Part shown: positions 1 to 14,295 of the stretch, piece by piece
Position numbering within the stretch: the stretch's first letter is position 1
Layout of the letters: every line of letters begins with the position of its first letter
Assembly (NCBI GenBank): GCA_038093975.1
Contig: JBBPTG010000092.1
Location: forward strand, 42,031 to 106,030
Reading direction: 5' to 3'
Length of the DNA stretch: 64,000 nt
Origin: Chalciporus piperatus
Lineage: Eukaryota > Basidiomycota > Agaricomycetes > Boletales > Boletaceae
Made by a program: the position numbers and the translations under genes
Notes under the pieces: generated by a model
Database searches by the model: none
What the model saw: only the letters and a program-made list of their open reading frames with translations
Told to the model about the DNA's origin: nothing

Positions 1-3000
1 AAGACGGTCTCACTCTGCAACGACGTACCTCTAGAACATCTGCCATACTCTTCAGCGCACCGGGCTTGAAGAGTTTGTCCTGCCTTGGCTGTCCAACCTG
101 TAATTACCAAATGCCGACCAGTGAGAAGAGTACAGGAAGCATGAGAGTAGAGACCCACCTGAGGATGTGTGCATATTCCCCGCAATCTTCTTAATACATT
201 CCTCAACACACCCGCGTCGACCTCCCACCCTTCGTATCCTGCAACCCCACGTGCATCCAATCCAAGCTCGGCTAGGGATTCTTGAAAAGCTTGGTCGTAC
301 ACCTGTGAGACCCCAAGCAGTGAACATCATATGCTAAGGCGTCTCCAAGTTCAGAGCTTACATGCCGTTCTACACGTCCAAGCTCGATGCCCACAAGATA
401 CCGTTGTTGGTGAGGAATCGTCAACTCATCCTTGACACATGACTTCAACGTTCTACGGGAGTCACTGTTTGGTCCACCCTCATTGAGAGGAAAACGAACC
501 TGACAGAATACTTGTGGAAGAACGACACAAATCGATCTTTAAACCCGTGCTTCAACAATCGATTCCACATCCGTGTAGGCGCCACGAGGTCATCGACACG
601 CAAAAACCGAAGGACTCGGATAAGGTCTGATACTTGGGCACGCGCTGGAGTTCCAGAGACAGCGAAGGAAGAAAGGCGCGGGATGAGCGAGACCATTTCC
701 CTAAAAGCGGGAGAGTTAGAGACATCCACATGCTTTCAATCGTAAAACGGAGAAGAGGTGAGAAATACGCACTCGGATCTGCCTGTTCCCATCATCTGCA
801 CCTCGTCCATCATCACTCGATACCATTCGCACATCACCAGGGGACTCCTTGGCCTCTCTATATTCTTGTACACGACATCTTGTCGACGGGGACGCTTGGG
901 GGGTGCCCGTGCAACAGTGATATCCGTTCGAAGTGCATTATACGTCGTGATACAAACGTCGAATTGATTAATAAAGTTTGGCCAATCGAGGATGGGATCA
1001 TCTGGGTTCGGAGTCGTTTCGATGCCTTCGTCTGCCAAAGTTTTCGATTTGCCTTTGCCATTCTGCTTGCCGTTGGATTTTGACCGACGAATGACCGCAG
1101 ACAGGCGTCGCTCTCTTTCTGCTTCGACATCAGCCTCTGTTATTGGCACACCAACCTTTGCCCAGCCATCGTATACGAAGACCCTGAGTTCGGGGGCATG
1201 CGCAGCGAGCTCATCAGCCCACTGAGCTGCTAGCGCGGGTGGAGTCACGATGAGGGTGGTCTATTCACGTGCCTGGGGGTTAGATACAGTGGCCGTTTTA
1301 AAGAGAAAGACATCACCTTGATTTCTTTAACGTGGAGCTGAGCTTCCGGATCCCACCGTTTATTGGAGGGGTTCCTTTCTGGAGCAGGATTGAGGAGCAT
1401 CAAAGCAAGACACTCCATGGTTTTTCCAAGACCTACACGAGCGAACCAATCAGTCTTCTGGAACAATTCAAGAGGAAGACAGCAACGAACCAGGCTCTTC
1501 AGCGAGTATTCCCCCAAGTGCCGGATGGGTTTGGGGGAGGTTCGGACTAAGCGCGCTCGTGAGGCGATTAAGGAAGAAACTCTGACCCCCCATTTCTATC
1601 CTCTCCCAAAACGCGGGTAGTAGCTGATCCTGTGCGCTTGACGAGGATCCAACGTTGGAGTTCAAGGCCGCTGAATCAACGAGGGGTACTGCCGTTCCTT
1701 CTTGAGTGACCCGTTTGCCTTCGCGCTCTAGCATCCATGCGACAGTTCGTCTTTGGAAAGGTAGCAATGTCGCTTGAAGCCCATCCGGCTGCAACGACTC
1801 GTAGGTGACGCCTAATGGAAGAGGTGGTGCAGGACGCATAATACTGAGGAAGAAGGGAATAGTGACGTCGGCAGCCTCGTTTGTATTACCGCTGTAAATG
1901 GGATCGGTAAGAGGCGATAGGGAGAGGAAACTGATGAGGCGGAGTTGAAGACCTTTAAGTTCGTTGATCTTGCGTTGGGAGAGCGACTTGCCGAACGGGT
2001 AGTAGATCTCAGGTATTGCAAGCGAAAGGGAGAAGTGGGCACGGAGCTCGAAAGGAAGCTGGCATGTGGGCTCGTACGTGCCGGCCGGAAGGACATGCAG
2101 TTTGAGGTTGGCCTCCAGCTTGGCGCGACTGTGGGACTGGAGGATGGCACACGCAGTGATGAAGTCCTGATGCCCACCAGTGGGCTGCATGTCATGCTGC
2201 GCGAGGGTTTCAGCCGTGATTCCATCTGGCCATGGGATGTCTGGAAGTAACAGCAACCACCTCTCGCTAAGCTCCCTGATCGTTTCTGGATCAAAATCAC
2301 GGGGTCTTTCAAGCTCGGCTGAGAGAGCCAAGTAACCATCCTGGTAGCGCGCCATGTAGAATCTTCCCACATCTATAACTTGGGAAAGAGACGCGTCTCT
2401 GCTGCGCGCCTGCAGAAGGGAGACAAGTTGTTCTTCTTCCTTGAGCCAGCCCCACCTCCTTGCATACTTGTCGTTTACATAGTCTTCTGAGTCCTCCTCA
2501 AATACCTTGTTATACCGCAAGTTTAAATTTTGCTGGTAGACTGGAAGGAAGGTGGTATTCTCGGATTCGTCGACCTCGTCGATGGCTTTGGAGCACGAAT
2601 CCCAATACGACGGATAAATCTGCCTGTATTGCGGGTCCACGTAGTTATCGTCGATATAGCCATCCTCTTCATCTAATTCCGAACCCCAATCAAACTCTGG
2701 CTCGTCTTCGAGTCTCGCGCGTTTGGCAGGAACAGGGGGGGAGTCTGCACGTTTGCGCTTGCGAGTGGTAGGATCACTCGTGGAGGACTCGTCAGACTCT
2801 TCCACCTGAGGTTCGTCGCCTTCTTCCATGACACGTTCCTTGGGGGACAGCAGAGATATAAGGGTACGGAGATTGAGCGCAGGGCGAAAACAGAAGCCTA
2901 GCGGGACATTTCCTCTATAGCATTTGTTGCGGTTTTCTACGTAAGAGTAATCGCCCTTAGGCCAATAGTAGGAAGGTTTGCGCCGCAGAGACTCGACATG

Positions 3001-3033
3001 GTGGATGGTCTGGACAGCGTCTTGAGTGTCCAT
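1..3033 (-). CDS. SHPRH/Irc20-like SNF2 ATPase (3' part cut off by window edge)
   Basis: This is the N-terminal part of a Swi2/Snf2 family DNA-dependent ATPase of the SHPRH/Irc20 type. Family members also carry a RING finger and act as E3 ubiquitin ligases in DNA-damage tolerance; that part lies beyond the window. The start is the ATG at 3033. Exon 1 is about 510 codons, with an acidic stretch and a basic KRKR patch that may be a nuclear signal. Motif I reads ILAEEPGLGKT and is assembled across an intron (1433-1490). Downstream come TPPALAAQWADEL (motif Ia region), a DEVQ Walker B box near 0.8 kb and SGTPA (motif III) near 0.6 kb. The frame continues through small exons to the left edge. The SNF2 assignment is firm. 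SHPRH rather than another RING-SNF2 protein is inferred from the spacing and the long N-terminus. Confidence 0.85.
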
Positions 3034-3606
3034 GTGGTGGAGAGGGAACGAGGAGAAAAAGGAGTCTGGGAAGGAACGCGACCTCGCGACATTGCCATTT
3101 CCGTTATATGGATAATTACTAATTGGGATTAATTACCCCTGTGAAAGTAATTACCCCTGTCTATATCATACTGACTCGTTCTCCCATCAAGGGTTGAAAA
3201 TGATGAAATTTTCGCGTACGACTCTCGTGCTCAATGACCGGACTTGAGATCAATACGAAGCACCCACAACCTGTCAAAAATGAGATGCGCGTGATGCTGG
3301 AATTCGTTCGGTATATTGATACATCATCATACATGCCAGAAATGCGGGTATCGTAAACAGGAATGGAATGGCGCGACTAAACTAGATGATGAAAAAATAA
3401 ATGCTCGTGAAAGCGCTCCATGTAGTGAGGTGGGAATGCCATGCAAGTTGTCCGTGACGTGACGTGTCATATGTGAGCGATGAGCGAAACAAACTCGTGG
3501 ATCTGGCATGATGATCATGGAAGAGGTCGTGAAAGAGTCGTGGCGAGGTCGTGGGATAGGGCTCCATGAGAAAGTGGTCCGAGAGAAACCCCAGGTGCGG
3601 ACGACA
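3034..3606. other. intergenic, 573 bp
   Basis: This is the promoter and 5' side of the SHPRH-like gene plus the 3' flank of the OTU gene. It is AT-richer than its neighbours near 3100-3180, where a TAATTACCCCTGTG-like phrase occurs twice. I see no gene in it. Confidence 0.6.
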
Positions 3607-5477
3607 CTAGATCTTCAGCTCACGAAACCCACGGACATCCAGTCTCCCCGTCCCACTCTGTCGCCACTCGTGAGCGCTGCTTTCGTCATCCTCACCAGCC
3701 TCCCCTGGCTCCCTGACTTTCGCGGGCTCCTCGGCCGCCGCAGTGTCATTCCTCTTGAAGCGACCCCCAGGTATGATAATCTTCCCCGCACTCCCACGTT
3801 TCGCGACGAGCACAGCGCGGGGTTTGGGCAGCCCAAGAGCTTTACGTTGACGTCTCGTCAACGGCTTCTCAACTGGAACCGGCTCGGGTTCAGGTTCCGG
3901 GGGAGGCGTTCCGGGAAGAGGAGACGACGCCGCGGAAGAAGAGCGTGAAGCAGCAGATGACCCTGGCGTCGACAGTTCAGGCGTCGACTCTTCTTCCTCT
4001 TCGGGGTCATCAGCCTCGATTGCATCTGGGTCTGGCTCCAGATACATGGTTGGAGTGAGTGGCATGTGAGCACCCCGTGTCCTCTTGGCAGCAAAATCCG
4101 ACACCGAGGAAGTGCCGGAGGACTCGTCGAACGTGCGTTTAGGGGAACGACGAATCTGAAGGACGGAAGGTGACGCGGGGTCAACATGCCCAATGATAGG
4201 CGTGGGAGGAAGCACGTCTACGTCAATCTCGGGAAGTGATTCCGCAGAGGACAGGGGCGAAGGTGAGCGGGACATAGGAAGAGGTATTTGGGTGGGCATA
4301 GGAACCGTAGTTTTTTCCACCTTCATCTTTGTTCTCGTGAATTGACCATTTTTGGAGCGCTTGAGAGCAAGCTTTGACTCCGGCTTCGCCTTTGCTCGTG
4401 ACGAAGGTGGCCTCTTCTTCACGGGTGACGGTACAGCAGGCTCCGACTCCGGTGGTAGTTCAAGAACGCTGGGAAGCCCCGTATGTGGACCTCTCAAATT
4501 TCGGATCGATGAGAAATGCTCCCAATCATGGTACCTACAACACACACACCAAAACATTAACAATGATTAAAGTTCAAATCTGGAAAAAATGACAAGTGAT
4601 GCCGATTGGACTTACGCCACATAAACCGTTTCACCAGCTTCCTCTTGCTGCAACGCCTCCTCACATTGTTGTTGTTGCTTTCGAAGACGACGTCTCTCCC
4701 GCGCATCCATCAGTTGATCGTCGGCTTGTATCCCCGTAGAGGTGGATTGATCGGCGATAACGTCTCCTCCTGCCTTCCATTCGATGACGTATACAAGGCC
4801 CGGTTGTATGACTTTGACGTTCCGACGTGCAAAGTGAGCGAACGCGGTTAGTTCAAGGTGGCCCCCGTAAGTCCCTGTGGCGAGTCACCATGCCGCTCTT
4901 CTCGCAGAAGCAAAGAAGAAAGAAAAAGGGGGAAATATGTCCCTTTTGACAGGGCAGCCACCACCACAACGCACCTTGTTCCCTCATGCACCGCAAATGG
5001 GCGGCTAACCCACGTTCATCTTCACAAAACGGTTCATACCGTTGTGAGTGCGCTTCAATCCAGTCACAGATATCCTTGCGCAATTGCAGGTGGTATGATG
5101 GGGAACCGTGGAGTTGATCGCTCAAAGCGCGAAAGAGACAGTTGCCGTCTCCTAGGGTGTGGGCTGCGTAAAGCCCCATGGAGCGGAGTTGCTCTGTGAG
5201 CAGTTGGGTGTTTTGCTCTGGATCGGCGAGGGGCTAATGGGAAGACAAACACAACAAAGAACGATGATCGGATGGAAAGAATGTGAGCTGTTTGGAGACA
5301 ACCTCATGAGTGGAACGTGGGGTACTGACCCTGCCTCTGGACCTCGTCGTGCGTGTCCGCACTGTTTGTTTTATCAACGATCTGTCAAACACAACATTTT
5401 GTGCACCACTGTGCAATGTGAAACGCACTTGGTAACGGGGCCTTGCCATTTTTCTGATGCTTTTTGAACGAGCCCAT
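3607..5477 (-). CDS. OTU-domain deubiquitinase, OTUD3-like
   Basis: A cysteine protease of the ovarian-tumour family that would remove ubiquitin from substrates. Five exons (5437-5477, 5330-5381, 4975-5233, 4616-4874, 3607-4534) join in frame to a 512-residue protein. The catalytic motif LGDGNCLFRA holds Asp60 and Cys63, and the catalytic histidine lies in YHDWEHFSSIR (His210), the arrangement known from OTUD3. The segment GTYGGHLELTAF is built across an intron and matches the same family. A basic stretch RTRTTRSRGR precedes the domain. The C-terminal 300 residues are disordered, rich in Ser, Pro and acidic runs, with KRKR-like patches. The first intron would use the weak donor GTTACC, so the first 14 residues are the least certain part. 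The family call is strong; substrate and linkage preference cannot be read from sequence. Confidence 0.85.
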
Positions 5478-5803
5478 TATACAGTAAAAAATATTCCAGC
5501 GCTTTGTACTTTTGCGAGTGTGGGGGATCGCGTTGGTTGCTAATAAACCCTTCCTCCCACATTCTGGGGTCCCACTCAAAATGGACCCCGGAAAATCAAC
5601 GGCACCCCCGCATATTCACGGGCCTGGCTCAAGAGCAGCTTGCCTCGCTTGTCGCCTCGTTGCAACCACCCGGTCTACATCGTGGACAACAGCATCACAA
5701 GTGTCTACATCTTCAGCTAAAAGTGGCACGCCCGCACTAAAATTTTGAGGTGCACGGCAAGAAGGGAAAAGTGCTATCGTAGCCCATAACCAAATCCGCT
5801 GTC
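5478..5803. other. intergenic, 326 bp
   Basis: This is the upstream region of the OTU gene and the 3' flank of PEX1. A small perfect inverted repeat lies at 5566-5572 and 5583-5589 (GGGGTCC with a 10-nt loop). I see no gene. The open frames here have no recognisable content. Confidence 0.5.
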
Positions 5804-9920
<4,117 letters not shown>

Positions 9921-10306
9921 CTTGATTGGAATTTGGAGGTGAGGAGGGAGTTACTAGTACTAGCCTTAAAGTTACAAGTCTCTACTCTACTTCTCCACGT
10001 GATTGATCCTGTCACGTGCATCGGAGGGTCTTATCGGAAATCGGCTTTGATCCAGTGTCATGACACGCACGGCACTGGGCAAGAGATACCTACATCTTCT
10101 CACATTGCCTCCTCTGATTGTCCTCTGACCGTCCTCTGCTGCGGGACAACTTCCATAGAGTACAACGCCATTGACAACGCTGGCGCCAATTTCACTGCTG
10201 TGCCTCTGTGTCCGCAGCAGCCCGAGTTTACTTCCGTCCCGAAAATAACTTTGCTCCCAGGACCCAGCTAGTATAAAATAGTCACAGATAGCAACCAGCA
10301 GCCTCA
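9921..10306. promoter_or_regulatory. divergent promoter between PEX1 and the 10307 gene
   Basis: This 386-bp region separates two genes reading outward. A TATA box (TATAAAATA) lies at 10272-10280, only 27 bp before the ATG at 10307. CACGTG-like sites occur near 9998 and 10013. A short CT-rich direct repeat (GTCCTCTG) occurs twice near 10120-10140. Confidence 0.45.
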
Positions 10307-11120
10307 ATGGTCATCCTTGACGAGAAGTGCATGATTCCTCCGTCTCCACCCTATGCTGCTGCTGCTGCCCCGCCGCCATTCACTGGCAGCCGGCCCCACG
10401 CAACTTTCACTGCGCTACCGCAACATCTACTCCTCAAGATCGTGTATATGTTATTTCCCCAGGCAGATAACGTCAATGATCGCCGAGCTGAACGTCAGCG
10501 CAGGACACTCTATTGGTTATCTCTCCAACTTCGTCTGACGAATCGATCAATTTACATCGGTCAGTGTTCTGAATTATCGATCCGAGTCCTTTTCTGATAT
10601 GTATCCAACAGCTTGCATGCATGTGTTGCGCTCTACTTATTTATCCGCTTATGTGGCCCTTGTCCGTCCCCCATACTCTTCCGATCCGTTCCCCCTCTCA
10701 TCATCGACATCCAATCAACTGCAACGTGAGACACAAGTCCTCGATCTCTTCATTGCACTCAAAGTGCGAGAAGACGTCATGATGGACGACTCCGAACTCC
10801 ATCTTGAGCGAGAAGAATCATTCAAAGATATCTTTGAATTGATGCAACCTCGCGGTCGTCTCGAGGACTTGGTGCGCTATCACGGTCTTCGTCAAGGGGT
10901 GGTACACACGAACCCTCCTTATGTTACATCGACCGCTTCAGGAGCCCTTCCTTTCTCGACGCTTTCTGCATCCTTTTCCTCGAGAAAGGTGGGCCTTATC
11001 TTGACCAGCACGAACGGGAAGCGGACAATCGTGGAAGTTGCACGGACAAGGAATGAGAAACTGGAAGTCGCTGCTATAAAGCTTGTCAAGGAGCTCAAAA
11101 TCTGGTTGCGCGATGCTTAG
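10307..11120 (+). CDS. conserved-looking small protein of unknown function
   Basis: Two exons (10307-10559 and 10612-11120) join in frame to 253 residues. The N-terminus is Pro/Ala-rich. It is followed by a leucine-rich helix, ALPQHLLLKIVYMLFPQ, that resembles the start of an F-box or similar helical fold, and by a C-terminal alpha/beta segment (GLILTSTNGKRTIVEVAR). No catalytic motif, signal peptide or membrane segment is visible. The even codon use and the clean intron (GTCAGT..CAACAG) support a real gene. I do not recognise the family. The F-box resemblance is weak and is only an impression. It lies head to head with PEX1. Confidence 0.7.
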
Positions 11121-11712
11121 AGGATCGCAGCAGCGGTGATTGAATAGTGATCCTCCGCCAGGCGAGGCGTAGTCCTTGTGTTACCATTTTACTATTCGTT
11201 TGTCGTGCGTTGTATAACAGTTTCATGGAACAGTAAGCTTATTTAACTTGATACTAGCATTATGTATGCCTTTGCAGTTACAACTTGGGGCCCATAATCC
11301 ATTAATCGATTCAATTCGACCTGTGAGTGTGAAAGTTGCAACTTGTTGACATGTCGCATTTTGAGCGTCTAAGCTGAGTTTGGGGGCAGTGACTGCGCAG
11401 GGTTCGCGCACACTGGGAAACAAGGCACCGACTCGTAATCCGGTTTGGGGTTGGAACACCCACACTTGGAAGTCGGCAGGGCGATCAGATTACAAACTGT
11501 ACCCACTCGGAGCCCCCTCGGCGGTGCGACAACTAGTTCTGAGACTGTCTGCCCACATCATGCCGTGGTTGGTGGTGTACCTGAGAAATAAGTCACCAGT
11601 GACTAGACATCTCTAAGTGGCATCGTTATCCGCGTAACAGATAAATGACTGATCCCACCCCAACTGCGAACCCCTCACTTTTCTAGCATCTTCAGTCCAA
11701 GCTTTAGTACGA
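11121..11712. other. intergenic, 592 bp
   Basis: This is the 3' flank of the unknown gene and the promoter of the GMC gene. No gene is supported. A tRNA-like phrase near 11420-11460 was examined and rejected. Confidence 0.5.
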
Positions 11713-13763
11713 ATGAACGAACCTCTCCATCTTGTATCGGATTTCATCGTAGTCGGTGGCGGAACGGCAGGGCTAGTCCTTGCTCGACGTCTCAGCGAAG
11801 CAGGACATTTCGTTCATGTCCTCGAGGCTGGCAGCAAGGTCGAATCTCTAGCTGCTGATAGCCCTGCCATGGGTCAGCTCGACCTCAGAGTTGCGGTATC
11901 TATGCCAGTGAGTCTACTTTGCTCGCGTCGGCTCTATGTCGGTACTGACATAGACCAGGCGTTTGCAGTCCCCGTCTTGGGTTCAGGAGCATTGAATTGG
12001 AAAGATTCTTCCGCTTCCGACGAGTACGGTCACGGAAAAATCACCATGTCTACCGGGAAAGTTCTCGGTGGTACCAGCAACTTAAACCTTGCCATATGGA
12101 CAAGAGGAGACGCACTAGACTATGATCTAATCGCGGAGATCAACAATGATCGATCTTGGAAGTTCGACTCTCTGAAGAAATACTTCAACAAGACCGAGAC
12201 TTTCCACCCGGAATCTGGGAAACCGATCGACGAACAGAGTTATGGGCGTGAAGGACCGATTCACACGGTTCCCCTCAGCGCATTCAGACAAGATCCTGGC
12301 ATCGGGGAGTTTGCCCACAAGGCGTTCGAGGAAGCGGGCTTCAAGTATAACGGATACGGGAACGATGGGAACTCGTTGGGATTCAGTGAGCTTAGCCACT
12401 CCACTTTTCCTTCGAGAGGCGGTCGGCAGTCGTCTGTGGAGTATGTTCAACACTTCAGCGGTACCACTCTTCGTATCTCGGAGGGTCGGACAGTCGCTTG
12501 CATCGTATTCGAGGGGAAGAAAGCCGTCCGAGTGAAGACAGTTGATGGGACCGTATACCAGGCTAACAGAGAAGGTATGTCATCACATTCAAGGTTGGAC
12601 CTTAAGAGCTGACTCTCTGCTTGCAGTTTTGCTTTGTGCCGGTGCGCTACGTTCCCCTGCAATATTGCAGCTCTCAGGTATAGGGGATCGATCTCATCTC
12701 GAACGCTGTGGAGTTCAGGTCCTCCACCACTTGCCAGGTGTCGGGCAGAATCTCTGGGACCATCCTGTCGTATTCCAGAAATGGAGAGCACAACAGAAGC
12801 ATGCCATGAGTTCCCTTGATGGATTAGGGCAGGATCTCCAGAGGTTGACCCAGGAGATGGAGAAGTATAATCGTGGAGAAGGTGGTCTCCTCGCATGTAC
12901 GCCAATGGAATTCAGCGGGTGGAAGAATTATCCCCAAGTAGCTCAGGCACTTGACGATATCGAACGCACTTCATCGGTTCGTTTCCGTCCCTTTACGTCG
13001 CCGTTTGTCTTGAACTTATAGCACTATCAGGTCTCTCAGCCTATTCGGAATTACCTCCAGTCAGATAAAACACCCCACGCGCAACTGTTCCTAGCAAATG
13101 CTTATCCTTACCCTCCAGCCAACCTCACAGGTTCCTTCTTCTCCCTCATGGCTCTCGTAGCCACCCCAACTTCCCGTGGTTACGTGAAGATCACTGCCAC
13201 CGATCCAAGTGCAGCCCTCGATTGTGACGCTAACTGGCTCTCGACGAAGTTCGACCGAGAGGTCATGAAAGAGGCGATGAAAACTGCTAATGAGATCATG
13301 TTGAAGATGGTTGACGATGAAGGCAAGCCTGTCGTCGTTGAGGAAGCCGACTTGAGTAACGACCCCCCGGTGCTCGGCTGTGACGAAGGAAGCCTGGAGC
13401 GGAAGCTCGAGCTATGCATGGGTTCAATGTATCACTATGTAAGTATCACCATTACTTCTGTTCTCATGCAGCCGCCTAAGATTGTCCCCCACAGGCTGGA
13501 ACTTGCGCTATGGCCCCCCTGGAAAGTATGAACCCACTCCCGGTAGTCGACTCGGAGTGTAGGGTGCATGGTGTGCAGAATCTACGTGTCATTGGTAAGC
13601 CCAACACGCCCTAACGTCGATTCCTTCGTCATTGATTCACGTCTGAATAGATGCGAGCGTGTTCCCTGTCCCGATCTCGGCCAACCCTCAAGCACCCGTC
13701 TATGCACTCGCTGAAAAGCTCGCTGATGTCATACTGAGGGACTATCCCAGGCCACGCCCGTGA
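11713..13763 (+). CDS. GMC-family FAD oxidoreductase
   Basis: A flavin enzyme of the glucose-methanol-choline family (alcohol oxidase, aryl-alcohol oxidase, choline or glucose dehydrogenase type). The N-terminus carries the FAD dinucleotide-binding motif VVGGGTAGLVLARRL. The second GMC signature lies around STGKVLGGTSNLNLAIWTRG. The FAD-domain segment CAGALRSPAILQLSGIG is present. The C-terminal active site is HYAGTCAM with the catalytic histidine, followed by DASVFPVPISANPQAPVYA with the conserved Asn. Introns are short. The first (11908-11958, 51 nt) is a multiple of three without a stop. No signal peptide is seen, so an intracellular or peroxisomal enzyme is more likely than a secreted one. 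The substrate cannot be assigned. It looks complete, ending in ILRDYPRPRP. Confidence 0.9.
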
Positions 13764-14295
13764 TCGAATGATCTCTGTACCGGTACCGTACCTGATGAAT
13801 TATGCTAGTGGCAATCAACAACAGATGCTTAGTAAATGAGTGACATTGGTGATATTACAGAGCTCCCTCATATACATGCCGGGAAAAGTGTGGACAGAGT
13901 GCGGCCTAACCATCCCCACTGGTATCCTGATCAGAGGGACCCAGGAGACTAGATAAATCCAGTGACTTGGAGTCGACGACTCTTATCAAGTGGCAGGTGG
14001 CATAACGCCAAGATGAAGTTCATGAGCACATTTTCATTGGAAAGAAGTTTCGGTGTCGAAGGGGGAGTCTGAGGACTACCACTGACTCAGGTTGGCTCGA
14101 CTCAAGGAGCAGGCCGGTTCCACCATCGGAGCAGTCGATATTGTTCCGTGTAAAGTTTTATCGCGGTCACACGTACTTTTATTGATACAATGATGGCTGA
14201 ACAAGTATACGAATGAATATTGGAAGAGTCGGGAAGAGCTGTTTTGAATGTGCTTTGACCGATATAACGTGCCATTATGACGATCGAGGACAAGC
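13764..14295. other. intergenic, 532 bp, convergent 3' ends
   Basis: This region lies between the stops of the GMC gene and the GH78 gene, which converge. No supported gene, repeat or RNA was seen. Confidence 0.5.

Noticed and set aside
11415..11465. tRNA-Thr-like phrase with a CTCGTAA anticodon-loop pattern
   Set aside because: The anticodon stem has mismatches and no acceptor stem, D arm or proper T arm can be paired.
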